Positions 34,034 through 44,768 of a stretch of 64,000 nucleotides of DNA are shown piece by piece. The position numbers and the translations under genes were made by a program. The DNA is from Plutella xylostella. Its lineage: Eukaryota > Arthropoda > Insecta > Lepidoptera > Plutellidae. How positions within the stretch are numbered: position 1 is the first letter of the stretch; every line of letters begins with the position of its first letter. The stretch spans positions 7,626,001-7,690,000 of the forward strand of contig NC_064009.1 of NCBI RefSeq assembly GCF_932276165.1. Reading direction: 5' to 3'. The notes beneath the pieces are model-generated. The model did no database searches and was not told the origin of the DNA. It was given only the letters and a program-made list of their open reading frames with translations.

Positions 34034-34797
34034 CTTTACATACACCACCATTACAGTTGAGGCACCAATGCGACAGTGTAGTAGCTATTTAAATACAAGT
34101 AACAATCCAATATAAAGATACTTACAAAAATAATATCTACAGATACAACTTAAACAACTTATTTACTATTTACAAAGGACTATAACTAATTAGATACAAG
34201 GCCACCCTTGAAAATTCATTCAGTGAACATGCGAACACATCAATCGTGTCATTAATTTTGTTTAGTGTATATAATGCGCGTGTAATAGGTGAATCCTTTA
34301 TAAGGTTACTGTTACCGCTTGGAATTGCGAATGTACGGTTGCTGCGACTTCTCAAGTAATTATTGGGAACTCTCAGTCCCACCTGCTCCAATATTACCGG
34401 ATTCGATTCCTTTCCTCTTAATACCTTAAATAAGTAGCAGACAATGGTGAAATCTCTCCTTACCTCCAATTTATTATAACCTGTCATACCTAGTATGAAC
34501 AAAGTTGGATATAGGAGAGGATAGCCAGGATAAACCCCGTAAAGTTTCATATAAAGAAATCGAATGAATTTGTTTTGGAGTTTCTCTATCATATCCTTAT
34601 ATTTAGCTTCACTGGGGCTCCATACCACTGCATTAAATTCAAGTTTACTTCGCACGAGTGAGTTGTACAAAGTTTTTATCGCAGTGATATTAGTAAATCT
34701 CCTTGTTGTTCTCATTATAAAACCCAGAGTTTTAAAGGCCTGTGTGCAAACATCTAATATGTGATCCTTGAAAGTAAGGTCGTCTGACATTATAAAT
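34003..34797 (-). mobile_element. Jockey/CR1-like LINE 3' fragment
   Basis: The minus-strand ORF (34790-34170, 206 aa) is the C-terminal part of a non-LTR retrotransposon polymerase: LTFKDHI..., LGFIMR, LYNSLVRSKLEFNAVVWSPS and a following helix with NKFIRFLY, all typical of the region after the reverse transcriptase thumb. It is 5'-truncated at about 34797. A 165-bp 3' UTR and an (AAAT)n tail run to 34003, only about 13 bp from the acceptor of the TBC exon. It is in the same orientation as the TBC gene. No endonuclease or RT core remains, so it is dead. Confidence 0.88.
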
Positions 34798-35745
34798 AAC
34801 TAGTAAAAATAAAGCATTAAATTCGTAGTAATACCTACAATTCTCCTTTCTTGAAATTATCAATTGTTCTCTAATATACCCTAACCTAACCCTGTTATTC
34901 ATAAAAAAAAGTTATAGAACGTTATAACTATTGAACTGTTTTGTCCTTCTCTGTCAAAGAATGTATTGTTCTTTGCCAGAGAGTGACAATGAGTGTGAGT
35001 GTGTGAGAGTGAAATGTTATTGTACATATCAAAAAACCTGATCACACTATCTTTTAAAATAAACGTGTATGTAGACGTTCATAAATGATCGAACATGCTA
35101 AGACTAAAATTCACTCATGTTTGATTGTTACATCAACTGAATCAAATATGCACGCGATAATTCACCATACCGACTTTCGACTTCATTTGCTAATAATATC
35201 TATTGTTACTCAAATTCTGTATCAGACTGGTAATCTAGACTATCAATGGTCAAGCCAATTATTTATGACCATAATAAAGATGATAGATAGCAGCTAGCTG
35301 CATAGTAACATAGAGGAGAAAATATTGCATATATACATATGAATTACAATCTGCTTGAATAATGCAGAGGCTGCTTGACATGTTAAAATATTCATCGATC
35401 ACCATCCTTGCTATGTTTACGATCGGGAATCAGGAATACATACATACATTTATAAATTAAATTATTCATATTGCAACTGCTAGATGAGTTATACCTGTAT
35501 GATGGAGACTGAATACCGCTATGAAGAATTGGAATTTACACCACATTGTAAGCAGTCAGTAAAAATACAAGGCTCTTCATTTCTCCTACACAGTGATAAA
35601 AGCTCAGTTTCTGACTTGAGTAATAAGTCCATATAAGCAAGAACTGAATTCCTACTCAACCCCATTCAGCCTATCACAGCGCTGCTATTGACCTTCACAG
35701 GTGTGAAACTGACAGAAATATTTTTAAATTTTAAGTAATACTTAC
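34798..35745. other. TBC gene intron, unassigned
   Basis: AT-rich; no repeat recognised. Confidence 0.4.
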
Positions 35746-36454
35746 TTGTACATATCCAATATCCGGTCTATAGCACACATAGGCAGCCAACAACTCATGT
35801 AGAACATCAAAATACGGTCCGCCCGGCTGGAATATACACAGGTGTGGAAACGTCCTCGCTATGTCCAACTGTATCAACTCCATCGAACACTCGTCACTGT
35901 AATCTAACAAGTTCGGATTCGATTTTGAACAACACTTTTTAGTTTCTGCTTCAACGCAATGCGACTTTAAGTTTTGCTCGCTAAAGTTGCGCGGTATGCT
36001 GAGACGGGGTTTGTTTTCTATGCTGTCGTCTGTTTTTGATAATGATAGCCTTTCTTCTGTTTGGGGCAACCGTTCTTCTAACTTCGGCATCCTATCATCC
36101 ATTTTGGGCAACCTATCTTCCGTTTGCGACAACTGTTCTTCTGATTTAGGCAATTCAGTTTCCGTTGTATCCGTTCCATCATCGCTTTTGCTTTCCGTCG
36201 TCTTGGACTGTTCTACTTGTATAGTGGGTATATCAGGATTCTTCCGACACGCGCAAGTTTGTCTGTTGATGACCTTGAGTTTCTTCCTCCGTTGCTGGGC
36301 GTCCTGCAGCTTCTGCTTGGCCTTGGCAACGAAGTCCTGGTACAGGTCGAGAGAGATGTTCAGTTTGTTGTCTATGGCCAGTTGCCAGACGCGCCCGCGT
36401 ATCGATGGAGGGAGCCCGCTCCACCATAGCTCTAGCGTCCGTTTGGAGTTTTTC
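35746..36454 (-). CDS. TBC1D12: TBC1D12/14-type RabGAP, exon with arginine and glutamine fingers
   Basis: Acceptor TTGTTCTTTTCAG, donor GTACAA|GTAAGT. 709 nt, one base of a split codon then 236 codons. It begins the TBC domain with LELWWSGLPPSIRGRVWQLA (compare LWWQGIPPSVRGKVWSLA). A poorly conserved insert of about 130 residues follows, holding a Cys pair (TCAC), acidic residues and six heptads. It then resumes with ELIQLDIARTFPHLCIFQPG; the catalytic Arg codon is 35856-35854. It ends CYRPDIGYVQ, with the catalytic Gln codon at 35748-35746. Both fingers are intact, so GAP activity is expected. The insert is much longer than in vertebrate relatives. Confidence 0.92.
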
Positions 36455-37728
36455 CTGAAAAGAACAAATTTTAAATTAATACAAAGGTTCTGAAAAGTAT
36501 TTTACAGGATTCAAGATAGTACTCGTATACAGGAAGGGATGTATTATGTTATTGATAGGTTCATAATAATCAACATAAAAGTTTTGTTACCGCTATGAAA
36601 GCTAAACAAACATCAACATCTCAAGAAAAAGTTAAGAAAAAAATTGTAAGATTATAGCGTCTTTACAATCTTTCTCTTTTGCTTTTGTTCTCAGTAGGTA
36701 TGCATTATGATCCAATGGTTAGACATGAAAACAAGATGATGTTCACGGAGCAGTTAACGGGTTATGCATAGTTGACACAGCTAATCGATGTGACCTAGTT
36801 GGGAGTTGGGACTATGAATACAGCTGCATAATTTAGCCACTTGAGACGGGACATAGGATACATCATACATGCACCGCTAGTACAGTCAGTCTTATAAGTA
36901 GCTCAATAACTGACTAGACTTTGAACTACTTATAGGGTATAATACTAACAACCTTTAGTAAGTAAATACTGGATTATTCTGTTGTCAGAGGTGTTATAAT
37001 TGAACGCGGCACATATTTGATAAATTAAACAAATTAATATTATCTTGTAATACATAAATTCGATTAATAGCTACATTAAGTGGTTAGACCCTCTTTTTAT
37101 ATTAGCATATCATTGGCCTAGAGATACGTTATATCTTCAAATCTTCACAAAGGCAAGTGTCATAGTAGCAAATCATCGTGACTATTACGAGTACAATACA
37201 AGGAGGTCACACGAAATGGAAGTAAGAAGTGTGGAATTAATAGAGCGACTGGATTTAGGTACATTACACCCACGACGCTTGCCAAATCTTTCTATTGTGA
37301 GCCGAAGGTTGTAAGTTTGTGGCATCTATGAAGGATTGAAGTTGGAGTTAACATTACTTTATGTGATAAAAATAAGCTAAGTAGCAGCTGTCTGACCTGT
37401 CGTAGTGATCAATCTCCCGCCTACACAAAATTTCCTAGTAGGTGCCTACTTATAGTTATCCTAAAATAAAAGTTGATAGAAGCTATTTTAATTTGAATCT
37501 TTTTAATGTACCTAAATAGTCGATGAGTTCTCGCGTTTAGGCCACCAACAGGCATGCAGCTGGACCCGCGTCTTTGAGACGGTAGCCGCCGGCTAGTGTG
37601 GAGGCAGAAACCTCCATCAAATATTCCCTCGCAACTGGTCAACCAGGCCTTACCAGGCCAGTTGACAACTAACATGTGTGCTGCATCGTGTAGCGTGGTA
37701 CTCTGATAGCTTGTAGAGCGGTACTCAC
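36455..37728. other. TBC gene intron, unassigned
   Basis: AT-rich; the minus ORF at 37421-37987 is an out-of-frame shadow of the next exon. Confidence 0.4.
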
Positions 37729-37935
37729 GCGGCGGGCCAATCGGGCAGGATGTGCGCGGTCCACTCGCGCGCGTGCCTCGCGAGGCGCTCCTCCAGACGC
37801 AGGGACTCCTGTGCTCGCGCATGCCTCGCCGCCGCCTCGCGCTCGACCTTGCGCCGCGCCGCCTCAACCATGCGCGCGTGCTCGGCGCGGTGGCGGAGAG
37901 CCTCTTCTGTTGTCTTGGCGGGTAGGTTGGATGGT
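37729..37935 (-). CDS. TBC1D12: TBC1D12/14-type RabGAP, coiled-coil exon
   Basis: Acceptor CCGTATCCTCAG, donor GCC GC|GTGAGT. 207 nt with one base in and two out, matching both neighbours. It encodes RPSNLPAKTTEEALRHR and then an Arg/Ala/Glu-rich helix (ARRKVEREAAARHARAQESL), ending TAHILPDWPAA. Vertebrate TBC1D12/14 have the same order just before the TBC domain: KPKNLPPKSAEEELRHR, a charged coiled coil, and an ILPNWE motif. GC content is about 70%, far above the introns. Confidence 0.9.
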
Positions 37936-39206
37936 CTGAGGATACGGAGATGGGAAGACATGAATACAAATGCTGAGTTGAATACATACTTTAAACATGG
38001 AGATGGAAAGACATGAATTCATGTGTAAATATACCTTATTGAGTAAACAGTACACTATGGAACTATTTGGAAGTTTGTAATCTGCGGTGAAGAATGTTAT
38101 TCGGCGGTTTTTGTTTTTGGTTCGGCACAATGCGACTTGTTTACGTTGTTATTGCATTCCGCCTAATAAAATGTATTCATATAAGAGTAAAACGCAGCAA
38201 CTAAATGTCCTTACTGAAAGTATTATTAGTCTATCATTCTGTGTGAATTTAGGCAAGTACACATTACACAATTATACATTTCGCTCGCAAAAGGTGTTGA
38301 ATGCATCAGAAAGTGTTTGTATTGCTGCTCATAAATATGTCAGAACGTCTGTCACATTGTATGTGATTTCAATGCAACAGAATCTTGCTAATTAGTAGAA
38401 AAGTTCTTATTCATTGAATCCGTTCTTGGAATTTATTTAAAAGTAAAATACAGTATTTGCGTGTTGGAAATAAGTAAATCAATTACGTAATCAAAATTGT
38501 TGTACTATAATACACTGGTTATTTTACAATAAATATTTTATATACATTCTACAAGACTACGAATAACAATATACATACAAGTAGGTTCGCTTTTGTTTCT
38601 TCAATATATCGGTATACTGGATGCCTGCTTAAGAAAATTTCAAGAATTACACCCTGTGTAAACGGAAAATTAAAAATATTCAAGAATATTATTCTTTCGC
38701 GGTTCAATATGCTTTGCAGATGATTGGTGTTTATCACCCACCTTTCTATTACAATACAATATAGAGTGAAGGCGATTCGTGGCAGATAGGTATCATAACA
38801 TCATTCAATTTACAATTCAGGAGCTGTCGGACAACGACAAAATTTAATAGATAGATTCAAACACCCAAAGGTGTTGTTGCGTGTTACGAATTACCTTTGT
38901 GCGTGCACTAGACCTATAAAAGCATCGAATATTATGCATCTACATTATTGGTTGGATAATATATTTGATTAGGTACTATTTTAGCTCAGAGTAATATTTT
39001 AGGTAAGCACTTGGCATAATTAGACGGTAGCAGTAATTAAAACCGAGCCCGCCGTCTACGAGTAGCTAACACAAATTTAATACTTATACTTGTGGCAATT
39101 AATTATAAGAACGTTATTCATATTTCCAGTAACAATAGTAAAACGTTTGATTCCTAATTCCGATTTGTCCAAACTTTTCAAAATAAGTAGGTAATCCAAT
39201 ATTATA
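37936..39206. other. TBC gene intron, unassigned
   Basis: AT-rich; nothing recognised. Confidence 0.4.
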
Positions 39207-40222
39207 TACAGGGTGGCCCAAAGAGTGACAACCAAAGGAAAATGTTTGATTCCTTAGGTCAAGGGGTAGCCAAATCACCCCCATGTATGTTCAGCAATTT
39301 TTAGTAGTTTAGGAGTTATGATTTTTTTTCCTAATTTTTTACGAAAATCGACCTCAGTGGATTAATTATGTTTTATTATTTTTTGGATAACTTTTTTAAA
39401 GTATTTTTTTATTTTTGTGTCATCCTCTTAAGTTGTTCTTGTAACCATAAAAGTTTCAGCTTCCTAGCTGTAATATTTTTTTTTATCGAAAGTTCAAATT
39501 ATATCATCGAGCTAGACTGCTCTGAATTTTCTACTTGAAATTAAAAATTGAAAAAGATATTCTCATGGTGCCTTATTAATTTTAAAAGCTCCGCAAGGTT
39601 CCAAAATTACATAAAAATAAACTATTGCTTAATAGGGTATTATTTGCAGAAAAAAGCCTTCAAAGGTACCTGGGTGGAAATTACCTAATTAGTAAATTGT
39701 TTCAGAAAGTTGAAATATTCCTGTTATGTCATTACTAAGGACTAATTAAGTTAGAAAATGTATCAAATTAAAGGGAAAATTAAATTATTTACTTTTTTTT
39801 TAAATTTACGTTACATTTTTGAATGTAAATTCTTAAAAAAATGTTTTAGTCTGAGTAGTAAGATTTATGAGATATTTTTTTTATTAATAATAAGTAAATA
39901 AACTCTAATAATTATTTTACACATTTACTCACAATAAATTTTCAAAATGGCGACCTCCCATAGCAATACACAACCTACATCTACGCAAGAAATTTATAAA
40001 TAAAAGTTTTTAAAAAGTTAGTTAATTATAAATAAAAGTTCTTCAAAAAATAATAAAACATAATTAATCCACTGAGGTCAATTTTCGTAGAAAAATTGGA
40101 AAAAAAATCATAACTCCTAAACTACTAAAAATTGCTGAACATACATGGGGGTGATTTGGCTACCCCTTGACCTAAGGAATCAAACATTTTCCTTTGGACG
40201 TCACTCTTTGGGCCACCCTGTA
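39207..40222. mobile_element. 1.0 kb TA-flanked MITE with ~190-bp TIRs
   Basis: Ends TACAGGGTGGCCCAAAGAGT at both sides, inverted, each flanked by TA (39205-39206 and 40223-40224). Similarity of the arms extends about 190 bp (for example AATGTTTGATTCCTTAGGTC). The interior is AT-rich without a transposase. A Tc1/mariner-like origin is inferred from the TA duplication. Confidence 0.85.
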
Positions 40223-40241
40223 TACCAGCAGTACAGCATCG

Positions 40242-40308
40242 CACGGGTTCGTTATCACTATAAAAACCCTTATTACACGAGCTTATCGACGTTGATAACG
40301 AACCCGTG
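40242..40308. repeat. Small hairpin element
   Basis: CACGGGTTCGTTATCA (40242-40257) is exactly inverted at 40293-40308. The loop contains GAGCTTATCGACGT. It sits 20 bp right of the 39207-40222 MITE. Probably the remnant of another TIR element. Confidence 0.6.
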
Positions 40309-40455
40309 TAGCGGCTACAGGTATACTGATAAGACGACCAAGTCTTTGTCCAGTTCTTTATCGCTCAACCTATTCCCAATACATGGTGCAATTTGCAAGG
40401 TGTACAGCAGGTGTGCATAATGAGCCATAATTCTTTGTCGTCGTCGCATGTAAAG

Positions 40456-41328
40456 CCCCATCCACACGCTTGCTGTTTGTCACAAACACCGCAAACAGCA
40501 AACAAAGTCCCAAACACCAACCACAATCACCGAACACAAACAGCCATCCACATGCTCGGCGAACGTTCATAACGTTCCGAATCGGCAAACATGGCGGACG
40601 GGCTTGTGGCAGCTATTACTTTCGGGTTGACATATTTTTATTAAAAGGAAAAAAAAACCTTGACACTTTTATCCTAATTTTAACTAATATTATAAATGCG
40701 AAATTAACTGTGTCTGTCTGTCTGTTACTCTTTCACGCCAAAACTACTGAACGGATTTGAATGAATTTTGGTATAGATATGGTCTAGACCCTTAGAAAGA
40801 ACATAGGCTACTTTTTTTCCCGGAATTCCCATGGTAAAACTTTTTAAGGTGAAGCAAAGCTCGCAGCAACAGCTATTTATTATAATGCTGAGGCGAGTCG
40901 TAACGTAGTGTTTTTTTTCCTCAGTGGCGAGTCCATGATGCATCATTAACCTTTTGCCGATTTTTGTGATCGGCATCTTTGGAATTCCAGAAACATGGTT
41001 CATTTTGATAAGCCTCCAAAAATTTCAGAATCGTAGGTGCTGACCAATCACACATTTTTTACGCTTTGCGCGCCAACGAAAAAGTGTAGCAAGTAAATAC
41101 GTCCGCCTCCTCCAAGCTCAGCGCGCATACTGATCGCTCTCGCTGCCAGACGTGTGGATACGTAGCAAACTGTTTGCCGAACATCCTTTGATCTGGCAAG
41201 AAAAACCGACACCGATGCCGAACACTGGCGAACACAAACACAAACAGGCAAACAACGACAAACACCCATCCACACGTCCGTGTTTGCTGTTTGCTGTTTG
41301 CTATTGTTCGCCAAGCGTGTGGATGGGG
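40456..41328. mobile_element. TIR element CCCCATCCACACGCTTG with nested Helitron
   Basis: CCCCATCCACACGCTTG (40456-40472) is inverted at the right end (41312-41328). Both ends are filled with subterminal GCAAACA / TGTTTGC repeats in many copies. No clear target duplication. A Helitron-like element (40672-40876) is inserted inside. No transposase is recognised; the ORFs here follow the repeat. Confidence 0.75.
40672..40876 (+). mobile_element. Degenerate Helitron-like element
   Basis: Contains TAACTAATATTATAAATGCG, a short (CTGT)n, and the standard middle with several substitutions. The 3' end is CTAT instead of CTAG. Older than the other copies. Confidence 0.7.
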
Positions 41329-42460
41329 TATAACAATGATTGCTATAGTTTTGTAAGCAAATGTTAATGCTGTGCTGCCTTGAGTTCGATGATTTTTGGA
41401 TTATAAATAGTGTGTAATAAAACCTCTTTCGATCACAACAGATTTTAAAACCAGCCACAACAAAACTAGCAATACAAAATATGTGTAAGTAAGTATATTT
41501 CACGCATCAATAAATCCCACATGATATACTGGTTTCTAAACACGCTCTAATAATCGCCTTTTTCGTTCATGAAAATGCGATACTAGCGCTTGATATGTCA
41601 AAACGTTCGCACATTGAACTAGGTATCAAATATCAAGTGGACACTGGACACATTACCCTGCCAGCCAGTGTGAACTATCCTAGTTCTTAATACTAATGTA
41701 GTAAGAGTGAAACTTTAACTGTAAGCCTGACGTTTCGGTTGCCCTCCTCTGCAGTGTTCAGCAGACCATTAACTGCGGTTTTACGAACAATACAAGGAAA
41801 TTGACGCCTATTTTCGGAACGAATATCTCTAGGAATAGAAATTGAATAATTGTTTAGACGGCAGACGCCATTGGGAATTACTTCCCCATGACTCAGCGTT
41901 CTAATGGATAAGTATTTTTAGGTCTGACATATAATTATGCTAAAAATTGTTATGGATAAGAGTTTATTTTCAGGAAAAAGCTATTCAATTAAGCTCAAGG
42001 TTATTTATTATATCCAGTCAGCTTAGTAGAATCATAATATATTTGCCGCACGTTTAAACCAGCGTTCACATACAATATAAAGTTCTAGAAAGGGCCGCCC
42101 GTACCTTAGATACAGTTAGCCGGGAAATTCCAGTCTGATTGCGAAATTGTAAGCAATTTGCCGGAGCCCCCAGCGACTCGAAATAGTGCTGTTGAATGTC
42201 GATACTTGACCTCCAGCAGTGGATATTCGCGATATAGTAATATGATAATACTTACTATATTTAAATAAAGACATGTCGGTAGTGTACCGGTATACATGAA
42301 TTTTTAAAAGTATATACCCATACCCATCAAATAATTTACTAATGGTATTGTATTTACCAATTTTATAGACTTAGCTACTCTTTACTTCCAATGCGACAAC
42401 GTAACGTTTGTCAAGTCGCTGTGGCGCATGTTGGCAACACAATAATCATTATCATTAAGT
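41329..42460. other. TBC gene intron, unassigned
   Basis: Nothing recognised. Confidence 0.4.
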
Positions 42461-42530
42461 ATCATCATCAGCCAATAATCGTCCACTCCAGGACATTCTG
42501 CGACAGATATGGCCGTCTGACCGTCACTTA
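42461..42530 (-). repeat. RTE-type LINE 3' end fragment
   Basis: ATCATCATCAGCCAATAATC followed by GTCCACTCCAGGACAT is the reverse of the lepidopteran RTE tail also seen at 62246-62285. Confidence 0.55.
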
Positions 42531-42865
42531 AGCTTCCAATACAACGTTAGCTTTAATAAGCAATTAGGTATCGATAGTAGGCCGATGTATTGTAGGACAG
42601 CACTAGGGCCAATAGACGTTTAATGTTACAGTTACAGGTTGGAACAGTGATTGTAGGTGATTATTGAATCATGCCGTTTGCAGGGCGTATAGGCCTTCTT
42701 TCAGGTCATTTGACTACTATCTAATCAAGATCTATGTGAACCTATAGTTTTTTTATCAAGGACATAGGTAGGTAATACTTTATTTAAATTCTGTATTTGC
42801 GCCCTATATTATGTTCAAAAATTTTAAAAAATCCTCCATTTACTGCCTACATATTTTATAAGTAA
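42531..42865. other. TBC gene intron, unassigned
   Basis: Nothing recognised. Confidence 0.35.
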
Positions 42866-43055
42866 CTACTGTTCCAGCGAGCTTCGATTCGACTTAAAAA
42901 GTTTTCCCGTGGGAATCCCCTGATAAAAAGTAGCTTAAGTTCTTTCTCAGGGACCATCTGTTATACCAAATTTCATTCAAATCCGTTCAATAGTTTTGGC
43001 GTGAAAGAGTAACAGACAGACACTGTTACTTTCCCATTTGTAATATTAGTTAGGA
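42866..43055 (-). mobile_element. Degenerate Helitron-like element
   Basis: Reverse copy with many substitutions and a shortened (CAGA)n; ends TAATATTAGTTAGGA. The CTAG terminus is lost. Confidence 0.65.
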
Positions 43056-44510
43056 TACTTTCATGCAATTATAGAAGGAAAAGCGTTCAGAACCTAGCAT
43101 CCTGTGGTTGAATCGTACTGATTACATGCCTATATTCTAATTATTGGTTTATATTCATCTAAGTTCTGCTCTATGGATGCGAGACACAACCTAAATACAC
43201 GTCATTTAGTCGATAATTTGCCTCGTCCCTTGCATTATTGAAGAATTAAGGACAATAACTACGAGTTAGTGTATACTCGTAAAGCGTGTAAAGGAAATGC
43301 AAACAAAGGATCAAGCGATAAAAATATTGTATATGTATGTACGTACGTTATGTAATTAGCAGTACCTATTTATTACATCAATCTATTTTGTTTGCACATT
43401 CGTGACCAATCAAGCTGAAATTATGTGTTATTAAATCTACTAGTGCATTATTTTTTATGATAAAATAGACTTTACAGGATGGTAGAATTATAAGTAATCG
43501 ATAGAGGATATAGCGGAAATGACCAGCTATTCTGAATTCTGAGTGAAAATGAATGTGCCTTTAAGGTTTTATTCGTAAAAACTCTACAAATATGCTAGTG
43601 TTAATTAGTAATGCCATTAATTCAGAAATAAGGGATAAGTTCAATTAATTCCAACCACTGATGTACTTTTCAACAGTCCAAATATCCGTAGTCGACCATT
43701 TCATAATCCTCCACTCAGTAATGAAAATGGTCTCCATTTTATATGTATTAATCCAGTTAACTCTATGGATTAATCTACCGGGATGACGACCATTTAGCCA
43801 AAGACTACTATCATTTAGCACGATCGTCGGAAGCACTGCCTGCCTAAATTGGCCTAAGCGTCTATCAGATGAAGATACAAACATAGGTACACCTAGTAAT
43901 TAGGTGAATGTGTATCACGTTTCAACTCACGTAAATTTTACGTGGAATTGGATACACGTGACCAGTGTCAGGTGTTCGTAGGCAGTATGTATGTAATGTA
44001 CTACTATGTACCTAATTATTTGAAAAGGTTTCGACACACTCACAAGTGACATTCAAATCTAGATCTAGGGTTCGGCATGAACTCAGGACTTTGTATTCAA
44101 ATACAAAGACCTAAATAGTGCACACGGGGTCAAATGATAGGTGTACACCTTCCAATGGCCTGAAATTCTAGTTGTATTCGAGCCTACTGCTCAAAGCCGT
44201 GGCACGCCCAGCCTTTGTGTAATAAACGGTCGAATACAATGTTGTGTACAAACTAGGCACCGACTAGGTTGGGTTGGGTTATCGGTCATAATGAATTTTG
44301 CAAGCTCGGCGGTACCCGTTATAAATGGATAAGTATGTTGGTTTCTTCGCCCTTCCTTGACGTCGCAACAGAGGCATGGAATGGTTATTAAATAACAGCC
44401 ATTGAGATCCGATATTTATAGATCTTCCCGTTCCACTGTGCCATAGACAGACAAACCCTCAAACACATAACACCTTATTTCTACTCAACTTCTAAATCAC
44501 TCTTACTCAC
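43056..44510. other. TBC gene intron, unassigned
   Basis: AT-rich; nothing recognised. Confidence 0.4.
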
Positions 44511-44768
44511 CTATCGTGCTGTATCAGCGCTATAGAACTAGCCACGAGGTCCTCAAACTGCTTCTCACTGGCCGAGGATCCCTGCCGCTTGTGGTGATGC
44601 GGGGTGTTGGCGGCCGAGGACGTCGGGCTCAGGGAGTTGGGCCCCTCAGAGCCGAGCGCCTTCGACAGGTTCCCGCTGGACTTGCTGCCGAATATGCGCC
44701 ACGTCACCCCAGAGCTCTTGAGCTGGTCCTCTTGGGTTTTAGAACTGTTCTTCCACGGGAATACTCCT
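44511..44768 (-). CDS. TBC1D12: TBC1D12/14-type RabGAP, N-terminal exon
   Basis: Acceptor CCCGTTGTTACAG, donor GATAG|GTGAGT. 258 nt: one base finishing a split codon, 85 codons, two bases passed on. It contains VTWRIFGSKSSGNLSK, then a Ser/Pro/Gly-rich linker with a His run (TPHHHKRQGSS), ending VASSIALIQHDR. Vertebrate TBC1D12/14 have a similar WKLFG motif and serine-rich linker at this distance before the coiled coil. The order and phases tie it to the next exon 6.6 kb away. The preceding exon is not identified, so the start codon is unknown. Confidence 0.82.

Noticed and set aside
35987..36493. 168-codon plus-strand ORF
   Set aside because: Antisense shadow of the TBC exon with heptads.
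37421..37987. 188-codon minus-strand ORF
   Set aside because: Out of frame relative to the coiled-coil exon, whose phases match both neighbours.
40470..41503. ORFs in the 40.4-41.5 kb region
   Set aside because: They follow GCAAACA subterminal repeats of a TIR element and lack any signature.
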